Positions 17,507 to 23,762 of a stretch of 64,000 bases of DNA are shown here, in pieces; the first letter of the stretch is position 1, and every line of letters begins with the position of its first letter. The notes under the pieces are model-generated. The model was not told where the DNA came from and searched no databases. It worked only from the letters and a program-made list of their open reading frames with translations. This DNA is from Flagellimonas aequoris (GTDB taxonomy: Bacteria > Bacteroidota > Bacteroidia > Flavobacteriales > Flavobacteriaceae): the NCBI RefSeq assembly GCF_003584165.1, contig NZ_QXFJ01000030.1, positions 558,001-622,000 on the forward strand, in the 5' to 3' direction. The position numbers and the translations under genes are program-made.

Positions 17507-18127
17507 ATGCATGGCTTTAATCAATGGACTGTAAAAGATAGATACCCTGACAAGGAATTAGAGGAAATTAATCCAATATCCTTGCGAATTTATTCACTAG
17601 TAGCTAGAAACAAGACTGATTTCGAAGAAAATAAAAATGCAGTTGAAATTCTTGGAGCACTCAAAATGATTGAAGCACTTGACTATCACTATCAAAATTA
17701 TATTGATTGTAGTGAGGATAAGTTTTTAACTAATAGAATACATGAAACTGTAGCATATCTTAATAGATTAAGGCAATTTTACTATTTCCTTATTTCCAAA
17801 TTCCTCAAAACTACTTTTGGTATAGAACCCGAGAAAATGACACCAAAAATATTAGAGTTAATAAAAATTGGAATGGTAGAAACTGCTCACAGAGCATTAG
17901 ATTATAAAAAATCACATATTTCAAAAGAACGAAAGTATACAAGCGCATTAACATTTATTGGTATTCAAGTTGAATATGACCATTTACATCGACAAAAATT
18001 TACTTTGAGACATAATGATGATCCGACAAAATGGCTAATATTTACTCCTGAAGAAGACCATGAAACAATAATGGTTGAATGTTACTCAACATTTCAAACA
18101 ATGGTTAAAAAATTAAAAAACCAATAA
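17507..18127 (+). CDS. Hypothetical protein of the AT-rich island
   Basis: A 206-aa soluble, mainly helical protein. It starts MHGFNQWTVKDRYPDKELEEINP and contains ALKMIEALDYHYQNYIDCSEDKF, a helical middle (NRLRQFYYFLISKFLKTTFG), and a C-terminal beta part (RQKFTLRHNDDPTKWLIFTPEEDH). No known catalytic motif stands out. Codon use is AT-rich like its island neighbours. It stands alone after 600 bp of structured non-coding DNA, so it probably has its own promoter. Function unknown. Confidence 0.68.
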   Translation: MHGFNQWTVKDRYPDKELEEINPISLRIYSLVARNKTDFEENKNAVEILGALKMIEALDYHYQNYIDCSEDKFLTNRIHETVAYLNRLRQFYYFLISKFLKTTFGIEPEKMTPKILELIKIGMVETAHRALDYKKSHISKERKYTSALTFIGIQVEYDHLHRQKFTLRHNDDPTKWLIFTPEEDHETIMVECYSTFQTMVKKLKNQ

Positions 18128-18215
18128 TTGACTTTAGTATTTTATTCACTTTTATTTCAATTAACCCCTTTTTTTTCTTTTAATTGCACTCCCAAAATCT
18201 TAAAACCCAAATCTT

Positions 18216-18350
18216 ATGACTTTAGCAATGATCGGCCCCTGGCAATTTATTCTCATTTTACTTCCTGTTTTAGGAATCTTTTTCCTTGGCTATTTTATTG
18301 GCAAAAATGCAGGTTATATCAAACGAGTAAGAGAAACAGAAAACAAATGA
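18216..18350 (+). CDS. 44-aa single-pass membrane protein
   Basis: MTLAMIGPWQFILILLPVLG starts a 44-aa ORF with one membrane helix (about residues 8-30) and a basic C-terminal tail (KNAGYIKRVRETENK). A longer frame at 18128-18367 overlaps it, but that frame lacks protein-like composition. The ATG follows an A-rich leader. The N-terminal GPWQ-hydrophobic pattern recalls small TatA-like or membrane-anchor proteins of Bacteroidota, without the FG hinge needed for TatA. It ends 20 bp before the candidate left attachment core of the prophage. Confidence 0.55.
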   Translation: MTLAMIGPWQFILILLPVLGIFFLGYFIGKNAGYIKRVRETENK

Positions 18351-18362
18351 TAGCTGCAATGG

Positions 18363-18390
18363 TGTAAATTTAATCTACATCATATAGCAT
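18363..18390. other. Candidate left attachment site (degenerate dif-like)
   Basis: The 10-bp core TAATCTACAT (18371-18380) is identical to 27103-27112 in the right dif-like site and has the same orientation; the downstream arm TCATATAGCAT matches the right-hand TTATGTAAAAT at 7 of 11 positions. The site overlaps the last codons of the leftmost minus-strand prophage gene. The 8.7 kb between the cores holds the whole phage gene block. Confidence 0.4.
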
Positions 18391-18954
18391 CACCTCAATT
18401 TTCCATACGTTCCCATCATAGAGAAAATCTGCTGGAACAATGTTTAATTCCTTAATTGGGTCGGCTCCATTTAACCCTAAGAAAATGGTTTCATGCACTT
18501 CGTCAATTAAGGAAAAACCTGCTTTGGCAAAATCGAACGGCATTTTGTAGCCATTAGAAATCATCTCAAAACTTTCCATATAAGGAGAGTTATAAAGCAT
18601 AAGCAAATGCCCATCAACTGATGGCCCATAACTTTCATGGGGAACAAAGTTTATAATCAAACTACTTTCAAGTAAAGCGTTTTTCAATGTTACCTCGTAA
18701 CCTTGGAAAAAATCATATGCAGGATTGATAACCTTATTAAAGAGAATGTAATCTGCTTGCCCTACCTCATTGCCATTATAAAGCACTAATTGCCCATCCT
18801 TTGGATTGGAAAACTTACCATAATATACTGTTTCCAGTTTGTTCGCAAAGGAATCATTTATTGGTTTTAAAATCGGTTTTATAGAAATCACTTCATTATC
18901 TGAATATAAATCCTTAACCGCCTTATTTACTTCACAACAAGAAAAATCTATCAT
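18370..18954 (-). CDS. Prophage protein of unknown function (last gene of the structural operon)
   Basis: A 194-aa protein without signal peptide or membrane helix. It looks beta-rich (QLVLYNGNEVGQADYILF, SLIINFVPHESYG, NVWKIEVMLYDVD). It is the last gene of the minus-strand block, directly after the holin-like gene with 2 bp between them. By position it could be a receptor-binding or minor structural protein, or a late accessory protein; that is inference from order only. The stop codon is inside the candidate left attachment site. Confidence 0.6.
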   Translation of the reverse strand: MIDFSCCEVNKAVKDLYSDNEVISIKPILKPINDSFANKLETVYYGKFSNPKDGQLVLYNGNEVGQADYILFNKVINPAYDFFQGYEVTLKNALLESSLIINFVPHESYGPSVDGHLLMLYNSPYMESFEMISNGYKMPFDFAKAGFSLIDEVHETIFLGLNGADPIKELNIVPADFLYDGNVWKIEVMLYDVD

Positions 18955-18956
18955 GA

Positions 18957-19352
18957 TCAGACCTTTTTAATTTTTTCATATGTTCTATAACCACTCATCC
19001 CCAGCATGGCGAGTAGAATGCTAATCAATTGCCCCAATTCAATTGAGGGTAGGGGAGCCACATTTAATCCGGCCACATCAAAAATCCAAGTGATAAAATC
19101 CCTAAAAATGAAATGGTAGGCTAGTGCGGAACCACACACCCAACCAATGAAAGGACGCCATCCACTAACAAACAAATTCTTATTGCTTGCCTCAATTTTA
19201 TTGAGTTCAATCTGATGAATATTTGCCCTTTGCATTTCCTGAATCAATGCAATTTCAAACTCCCTTAATTTGGCTTCTTTCCCTTTGAACAAATCAATAA
19301 AATCCTTGTTCCCAAGAAGCCCCCTAAAAATGGATAGTATATCTCCAATCAT
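18957..19352 (-). CDS. Holin-like protein of the 3-TM (GTA_holin_3TM) type
   Basis: A 131-aa protein with an N-terminal amphipathic charged region (LFKGKEAKLREFEIALIQEMQ), the conserved RPFIGWVCGSALAYHF segment (about residues 66-81), and two membrane helices toward the C-terminus (about 68-90 and 108-125, LGQLISILLAMLGMSGYRTYEKIKK). The motif W/RPFIGW..G...AY and the GYRTYEK ending are characteristic of the 3-TM holin family found in gene transfer agents and phages. With the M23 peptidase upstream in the same operon it forms a likely lysis set. Its ATG overlaps the stop of the 46-aa ORF in ATGA. Confidence 0.8.
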   Translation of the reverse strand: MIGDILSIFRGLLGNKDFIDLFKGKEAKLREFEIALIQEMQRANIHQIELNKIEASNKNLFVSGWRPFIGWVCGSALAYHFIFRDFITWIFDVAGLNVAPLPSIELGQLISILLAMLGMSGYRTYEKIKKV

Positions 19353-19489
19353 TTCTTTTTATCTAAAAATTTCTTCACATTCAATGCAATTGTGGTAACC
19401 AACAAGACTACCGTTAAGCCCTTTTCCAAATGGACCATCAAACTTCCCAAGGAAAACAATGAAATAATGTTTACTTCCCAAAGCTTCAT
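19349..19489 (-). CDS. 46-aa prophage membrane protein
   Basis: A 46-aa ORF too short for usual gene finding. It starts MKLWEVNIISLFSLGSLMV and has one or two membrane segments (about 8-38) and a lysine-rich end (KKFLDKKK). Both ends are coupled: its ATG overlaps the stop of the 130-aa gene (ATGA) and its TGA overlaps the ATG of the holin-like gene. This exact fit to both neighbours is strong evidence for translation. Confidence 0.65.
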   Translation of the reverse strand: MKLWEVNIISLFSLGSLMVHLEKGLTVVLLVTTIALNVKKFLDKKK

Positions 19490-19878
19490 TCCACAAACAT
19501 TAAAGAGTTACCTGTTTTTAGGTTGTAAGCATCCAAAGCCCCATATTTAGCAGAAAATGGAAAATAGATTTTTAACCATTTGTTAAATGGCCTATTGCCA
19601 TAGACTTCGACCATCATTTTTAATTCTTCATGCGCAAGTTTATGCCACATGCTCAAAAAATAATCCTCATCAAAAAATGGTAAGGACAAATAAATAAACC
19701 ACCTACGGGCATTCTTTACATCCTCTTTCGTATGTTCAACCTTAGTTGCTTTGATGTTCAAAACTTCAAATAAAATACCCAAGGAGTAGACCAATAAACC
19801 AATAAGGCTTGGTATGAACAATATCCATTTAACTAATTGGTAGCCAAGGAGCCGAGTTTTTGATTTTTTCTTTATCAT
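19486..19878 (-). CDS. Prophage membrane protein
   Basis: A 130-aa protein with a strongly hydrophobic region at about residues 14-40 (LVKWILFIPSLIGLLVYSLGILFEVL) after a basic N-terminus (MIKKKSKTR). The rest is soluble with many aromatic residues (ARRWFIYLSLPFFDEDYF, YFPFSAKYGALDAYN). It overlaps the 3' end of the 145-aa gene by 50 nt, unusual in length but consistent with this packed operon. Possibly a virion membrane protein. Unknown family. Confidence 0.6.
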   Translation of the reverse strand: MIKKKSKTRLLGYQLVKWILFIPSLIGLLVYSLGILFEVLNIKATKVEHTKEDVKNARRWFIYLSLPFFDEDYFLSMWHKLAHEELKMMVEVYGNRPFNKWLKIYFPFSAKYGALDAYNLKTGNSLMFVE

Positions 19879-20266
19879 TACTACTTAGAGTTTGATTTAA
19901 TACTTGGGTTAAATTGCTATCCGTACCAGTTAAGGAATCAAAATTGTCAAAGGTGGAAGAGTAGGGGTGAATACCAAATGCAGCCTGTACCTTATAATAA
20001 TCTGAAAGCGTCAAATCCCTAATAAGTTCAACGATTTTATCCTCGTCGGTCATAATGCTATTTACTTCTGCAAAAATGGTAGCAGAAATAGATTTTGCTT
20101 CATCCGAACTTAAGGTAGAGGCCACTCCCTTAACAGAATCAACCGCATAAGAAATCCCCTTTTTAATCCACCCCCAAACGAACATTAGCACTACTAGAAA
20201 CACAGCAACACTAACCAAAACCATTGTTGGGTTCTTTAGCCATACCTCTTTGACCTTTGCTAACAT
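19829..20266 (-). CDS. Prophage single-pass membrane protein
   Basis: A 145-aa protein with one membrane helix (about residues 14-33, TMVLVSVAVFLVVLMFVWGW) followed by a soluble helical domain (SDEAKSISATIFAEVNSIM) and a C-terminal part rich in Ser, Thr and Asn. The start overlaps the stop of the 75-aa gene by 7 nt. Could be a virion membrane or spike-linked protein. No family recognised. Confidence 0.6.
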   Translation of the reverse strand: MLAKVKEVWLKNPTMVLVSVAVFLVVLMFVWGWIKKGISYAVDSVKGVASTLSSDEAKSISATIFAEVNSIMTDEDKIVELIRDLTLSDYYKVQAAFGIHPYSSTFDNFDSLTGTDSNLTQVLNQTLSSNDKEKIKNSAPWLPIS

Positions 20267-20487
20267 CCGCAGACATTTTCTTTAGTTCCTTTGTTGAGCA
20301 GCATTGCCTTCATAGTGTCTAAAATTTCCCCATTACCTGTACTGGCTATTCTATTGGATTTAGACTGCAAAGAACTTTGCACATCCATACAAGAACAGGG
20401 CTTTTTTTCCTTTTTGGAAAACCATAAAGCAACACCAACCAAGGTAGTCACCACTATTCCAATCACTATCATCCACTTATTTTTCAT
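20260..20487 (-). CDS. Small prophage membrane protein with two CxC motifs
   Basis: A 75-aa protein with one N-terminal membrane helix (about residues 5-23, WMIVIGIVVTTLVGVALWF), a basic patch KKEKK, and two cysteine pairs: CSC at 31-33 and the terminal CGC. The paired cysteines could bind metal or form disulfides. ATG overlaps the M23 stop in ATGA. A virion or lysis-accessory protein is possible. I know no family. Confidence 0.6.
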   Translation of the reverse strand: MKNKWMIVIGIVVTTLVGVALWFSKKEKKPCSCMDVQSSLQSKSNRIASTGNGEILDTMKAMLLNKGTKENVCGC

Positions 20488-20993
20488 ACCTTAAAAAATG
20501 GTTCAGGGTTCAACAATTCATCTTTAGCATACAGTTCAAAATGAACATGATTTGTCATGGTCGAGCTGTATCTTTTTGTAATGTCATCAGCAATGCACAA
20601 TTTTTGACCTTCTTTAAAAGTTTCCCCAACAGAGGGTAAATCCTTCACGTACATAATTTTGGCCTTATAATCAGAGTAGTTGCCAGTACCTTGGATTTCA
20701 ACAAGCCGATAACTTGTATCATCGGAGTAGGGGAAACCCAACCGAACAACCTTACAGGGAAAAGGAGCATAAACAACACTGCCAAAAGGAATATCAAAAT
20801 CAATCCCTTTATGTTTGTGGTCGCCCCTTGGAGCGTTGAAATGTCCACAGCCCCAAGCATCACAGAGCCTTATTTTTCCAGTACCGTTTAGAGCAAAAAA
20901 CTTCATAATTCTAAAAATTGCCAGGATCATAAAAACCAATACACCAAGTATCAGTTTTTCTTTGGTTCGAGTATGTCCGGAAAGATGAACCAT
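20484..20993 (-). CDS. M23 family peptidoglycan endopeptidase of the prophage
   Basis: The C-terminal domain is a LytM/M23 peptidase: HFNAPRGDHKHKGIDFD supplies the first His and Asp (HxxG..D), and NHVHFELYA supplies the HxH (both within the last 120 residues). An N-terminal membrane segment (about LILGVLVFMILAIFRIMKFF) anchors it. The open frame extends to 21032 but the first residues lack protein character; ATG at 20993 gives a good signal-anchor, and ATG at 20930 would avoid overlapping the 35-aa ORF at 20951-21058. Most likely cuts the cell wall on entry or at lysis. Early position next to membrane proteins suggests a virion-associated entry enzyme. Confidence 0.85.
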   Translation of the reverse strand: MVHLSGHTRTKEKLILGVLVFMILAIFRIMKFFALNGTGKIRLCDAWGCGHFNAPRGDHKHKGIDFDIPFGSVVYAPFPCKVVRLGFPYSDDTSYRLVEIQGTGNYSDYKAKIMYVKDLPSVGETFKEGQKLCIADDITKRYSSTMTNHVHFELYAKDELLNPEPFFKV

Positions 20994-21058
20994 ATTACAA
21001 ATGGGAGGCACATGAAAGCCATCACAAGCCAAAACCCTTTATTTTCTTTATTGAACAT
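20951..21058 (-). CDS. 35-aa prophage membrane protein
   Basis: A 35-aa ORF starting MFNKENKGFWLVMAFM with a single membrane helix (about residues 9-27) and an acidic/basic tail (PDILEPKKN). It lies between the 62-aa gene and the M23 gene and overlaps the 5' end of the latter in another frame. Size and hydrophobicity fit a small virion membrane protein or lysis effector. Support is composition and position only. Confidence 0.5.
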   Translation of the reverse strand: MFNKENKGFWLVMAFMCLPFVIWFIFPDILEPKKN

Positions 21059-21061
21059 CCT

Positions 21062-21250
21062 TTAATCGTTTTCCTTTTTAGAGGCAGAAGCCACGCCCTC
21101 ACCATCCACTGAAACAGTTAATTCTGCTTCCCAAATCTCGCTAAGACCATCATGCATTTGCTTTAAGGCCTTTGCAACAACTTGGATTGAAAGAGCGTAT
21201 TTTTCTATTTTCTTCCCATAGGAAAGAGCCTTTAGAATCTTACTAATCAT
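21062..21250 (-). CDS. Small prophage protein
   Basis: A 62-aa protein, helical in the first half (ALSYGKKIEKYALSIQVVAKALKQMHDGLSEIW) and acidic at the end (SVDGEGVASASKKEND). No membrane segment. Its ATG overlaps the upstream stop as TAATG, showing coupling with the Asn/Gly-rich protein gene. Unknown function. Confidence 0.6.
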   Translation of the reverse strand: MISKILKALSYGKKIEKYALSIQVVAKALKQMHDGLSEIWEAELTVSVDGEGVASASKKEND

Positions 21251-21732
21251 TACCTAGTGAATTTTCCGAAATAGCCTGTTACCCTTTTTCCACCAGAGGT
21301 TACTCCATGGCCATTTGGGGTAATGGTCATTCCAATATCACTAAGCACAATCACTTTGGTGTCTTTGTTCATACTACAAGGAATGAGCATCTTTTGACCT
21401 GAATTGTGATAAAACACTTCCGCAATCATGGTGATGAATACATTGCCAGTAGATTTGGCGGTATACTCTTTAGAATCCTTATAAGGAGCAACTTTAGCAG
21501 TTATCAAGCCTTTACCTTTCGATTTGTTCCAAGCGTTTACAATGGTGGCACCCTTAAACTTTCCTGTTTTAATAGTTGAATACTTTGCACCACTTCTTTT
21601 AGGTGGTGGTTGCATGTTCCCTCCATTGCCGTTCCAATTTCCACCACGGTTTCCATTCCAGTTACCACCACGATTTCCATTCCAATTTCCGCCTCGATTT
21701 CCGTTCCAGTTATTGTTGTTGTTCCAACCCAT
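21250..21732 (-). CDS. Asn/Gly/Trp-repeat prophage protein
   Basis: A 160-aa protein. Residues 2-40 consist of about four copies of an 8-residue repeat RGGNWNGN (encoded by 24-bp tandem repeats at about 21610-21725), a low-complexity region with RGG boxes known in other proteins for nucleic-acid or glycan contact. The remaining 120 residues are a basic beta-rich domain (KSKGKGLITAKVAPYKDS, TGNVFITMIAEVFYH, MTITPNGHGVTSGGKRVTG). Could be an ssDNA-binding or structural protein; not proven. TAATG coupling with the next gene. Confidence 0.65.
   Translation of the reverse strand: MGWNNNNNWNGNRGGNWNGNRGGNWNGNRGGNWNGNGGNMQPPPKRSGAKYSTIKTGKFKGATIVNAWNKSKGKGLITAKVAPYKDSKEYTAKSTGNVFITMIAEVFYHNSGQKMLIPCSMNKDTKVIVLSDIGMTITPNGHGVTSGGKRVTGYFGKFTR
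21613..21727. repeat. 24-bp tandem repeat inside a prophage gene
   Basis: The plus strand shows the 24-bp unit GGTTTCCATTCCAGTTACCA (continuing CCAC/CGCC) about four times with small changes; it encodes RGGNWNGN on the minus strand. Confidence 0.7.
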
Positions 21733-21739
21733 GATCTAA

Positions 21740-21862
21740 CTATTTAGAGAATTTTTTGACATAGATTACACTCACAGTAATGCCAAGCGCCATAATGACC
21801 AAATGACCTACTGTAATGCCCCAAAAAAGAGGCTTCATAAAGATTTCTTTTACCTTTTCCAT
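21740..21862 (-). CDS. 40-aa prophage membrane protein
   Basis: A 40-aa ORF starting MEKVKEIFMKPLFWGITVGH with one membrane helix (about residues 12-34) and a basic end (YVKKFSK). Its ATG overlaps the stop of the 303-aa gene as TAATG and its stop lies 7 bp before the Asn/Gly-rich protein, so it fits exactly into the operon. Confidence 0.65.
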   Translation of the reverse strand: MEKVKEIFMKPLFWGITVGHLVIMALGITVSVIYVKKFSK

Positions 21863-22773
21863 TACCTATAAAGTTTTCTAGATTTTGATTTACTATATGA
21901 ATTACCAGTTTTCATGAACAAGCCAACGAGAGCAGCCAAACCAAGACCAATACCACCCATTACTTGTAAAGTTTTTGTATCTGAAGTTTTTGAAGTTGTA
22001 GTACCGAAAGGATTAGCACCCCCAAATGGGTTAGATGTGGTTTTTGTAGAAGTTGTTGCGCCTGAAGAACTTCCCACAGTACCCCCAAGAGTTTCTTTTA
22101 CAGTCTCTACGACGTCAGGGCGAACAGTAACCTTAATTTGAGGAACACTTTTGGTATAAGGCACTTTAACAGCTTTTCCCCCTGCTTCTGTTCGATATAG
22201 GGTAATGGTTTTCTTGGAAATGGTAACATCACAGTTTACTTCATTGCAAATCTGTTTTGTTGTACTCTCCAATTCTGTCAAATAGGCATCAATACCCTTT
22301 TCAAGAACAATTAACCCTTTAAGCGTACAATCTTTGGCCGAATCATAACGCCATCCAATCCAGTTTTCCAAAGTTTTTTTGGCATCATAATCAGATGCCA
22401 CTTTGCCCCAAAATGTCCTAAAGAATGTGTTTATTGAATTTTCAAGCCCACTCCTTTGAACATTCAAAGAGGATTTAAATAATTCAGCCACTTTGGAAAT
22501 CCATGTTGGCAACTCCTCTTCGGCTCTAGATGGTGTCCAAGTCGCACCCCAACAGTTAAAGCCGTCTTTTAAAGCTTGCCCAATGGTTTTACTGATTACT
22601 TTTCCATCCAAAATTTTACCAACTAAACTGGTAACGGAAGTAATCGCACCAACCATCCCCACCATACTGCCACCACTTGTTGTTGTGGTAGTTCCTGTAG
22701 GTGATTTAGTAGGTTGGGTAGAACCCCCCAAAATGGGCAACAATGTTGTTGTAAGTGGCAATATTCCTATCAT
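21862..22773 (-). CDS. Prophage structural protein candidate with terminal hydrophobic segments
   Basis: A 303-aa protein. It has a hydrophobic, glycine-rich N-terminal region (MIGILPLTTTLLPILGG and GSMVGMVGAITSVTSLVG, about residues 1-53), a central domain with conserved-looking Cys/Trp residues (FNCWGATWTPSRAEEELPTW, ENWIGWRYDSAKDCTL), a Thr/Ser linker with two NPFG motifs (about 245-262) and a C-terminal membrane helix (MGGIGLGLAALVGLFM) before a basic tail. It follows the capsid candidate and leads the membrane-protein cluster, so a virion membrane or spike role is likely. No family recognised. Confidence 0.65.
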   Translation of the reverse strand: MIGILPLTTTLLPILGGSTQPTKSPTGTTTTTSGGSMVGMVGAITSVTSLVGKILDGKVISKTIGQALKDGFNCWGATWTPSRAEEELPTWISKVAELFKSSLNVQRSGLENSINTFFRTFWGKVASDYDAKKTLENWIGWRYDSAKDCTLKGLIVLEKGIDAYLTELESTTKQICNEVNCDVTISKKTITLYRTEAGGKAVKVPYTKSVPQIKVTVRPDVVETVKETLGGTVGSSSGATTSTKTTSNPFGGANPFGTTTSKTSDTKTLQVMGGIGLGLAALVGLFMKTGNSYSKSKSRKLYR

Positions 22774-22792
22774 AATCTCACTTGATTTTTTA

Positions 22793-22828
22793 AAAGCCCC
22801 TGTAATCCCTTAACGATACAAGGGCTTT
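22793..22828 (-). terminator. Hairpin between capsid candidate and downstream genes
   Basis: AAAGCCCCTGTA (22793-22804) and TACAAGGGCTTT (22817-22828) pair at 11 of 12 positions with a 12-nt loop. On the minus strand it is followed by TTTTAAAAAA. This is a likely partial terminator or mRNA 3'-end stabiliser just after the putative capsid gene. Confidence 0.6.
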
Positions 22829-22856
22829 CCATTAAATGCTCAACCAACTCAATTTT

Positions 22857-23594
22857 TTATCTGAAATCCACCGTTAGGTAAGTCATATCCTCATTTAAAG
22901 ACGTGTCATGGTGGAGTGTAATGGTTTCAAGCTGTTCCAAAGGATAACCAACTTTTACGACCCCATTACTATATTCTTCGGCTACTGTTTCAAATTGGCT
23001 CATTTCAAATGCCTGCCTAAAAGCTTCCATTTGCTCCAATGAGATTTCCACTTTCCTAAACTTGGGTTTTCCATCCGTACCCATACCATCGGAAACCAAA
23101 TGCGTGATTTTGGTTGGGACGTGGCCACCGTTGAACAAAAGGAAATCAATGTCTCCATAGTTTTCGGATTTTTCGGCCTGTGTTGCTTTTACCTCTGCCT
23201 TTTTAATGATTACAGGAATCCCAAGACGAGAGTTGTCCAAATTGAACACATCAAAGGTTGCACCACCCAAATTGCTTAGGGTTACCTTGTATTTTGTATC
23301 ATCATCGAATACAAGCACACCACTTGCGGAAAAGATGACCAAAGGAGAGTTTTTGTACACCGAATTGGTAGCATCATAAGAAATGACATTATCCCAACCC
23401 AAGTACCTATTAAGGTCGAAAAGGTCTGCAATATTCATTTCAGGAATACGGTTTACATCATTGGAATTGGTCGTAACCAAATCCACTTTGATTTTTGTGC
23501 CAAGAGGAAGACCATTCCCAAAAATGAGCCCTTGACTTGGTTCAGTAACCTCAAACGTCAAGGTATTTGCTGCGACTGCACTTGCTAACTTCAT
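22857..23594 (-). CDS. Candidate major capsid protein of the tailless prophage
   Basis: A 245-aa, strongly beta-rich soluble protein, first in the structural block and with the best promoter of the prophage upstream. It opens with a run of short strands (ANTLTFEVTEPSQGLIFGNG, GTKIKVDLVTT), contains FDVFNLDNSRLGIPVIIKKAEV in the middle and ends LETITLHHDTSLNEDMTYLTVDFR. Length is near the single- to double-barrel capsid proteins of small tailless phages (PM2 P2 is about 270 aa; FLiP's is somewhat larger). No cysteine and no signal peptide. The capsid role is inferred from position, composition, promoter and the hairpin after it; structure prediction would decide. Confidence 0.55.
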   Translation of the reverse strand: MKLASAVAANTLTFEVTEPSQGLIFGNGLPLGTKIKVDLVTTNSNDVNRIPEMNIADLFDLNRYLGWDNVISYDATNSVYKNSPLVIFSASGVLVFDDDTKYKVTLSNLGGATFDVFNLDNSRLGIPVIIKKAEVKATQAEKSENYGDIDFLLFNGGHVPTKITHLVSDGMGTDGKPKFRKVEISLEQMEAFRQAFEMSQFETVAEEYSNGVVKVGYPLEQLETITLHHDTSLNEDMTYLTVDFR

Positions 23595-23637
23595 GTTTGT
23601 ATTGTTTTAAAATTTTTGTTTGCAACGAATTACAACA

Positions 23638-23645
23638 CAAACATA
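23638..23645 (-). promoter_or_regulatory. Bacteroidota -7 element upstream of the capsid candidate
   Basis: On the minus strand TATGTTTG (complement of 23638-23645) matches the TAnnTTTG consensus, 43 bp upstream of the 245-aa ORF. The A/T-rich leader between is free of competing starts. The -33 element is not clear. Confidence 0.5.
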
Positions 23646-23762
23646 TAGAGTAGGGGAGTATAGGATTTTGAAACGGTAATTTTTGGTATAAAAAGGAAGA
23701 AATAAAAACAAGAAAGGGATTAAACCGTTATTTTTATAATAGTTAAACGAACCCAAGATTTA

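Noticed and set aside
18128-18367. 79-aa open frame
   Set aside because: Overlaps the more protein-like 44-aa ORF at 18216 in another frame and has an unnatural composition.
22770-22832. 20-aa ORF coupled to the 303-aa gene
   Set aside because: It lies inside the hairpin sequence and is too short to judge.
19040-23660. Recurring TAGGGG(A/T)G motif on the plus strand of the prophage (19046, 19952, 20725, 23648) as a packaging or KOPS-like signal
   Set aside because: Most copies are in coding DNA where they encode common residues such as Pro-Tyr-Ser; too few for a claim.
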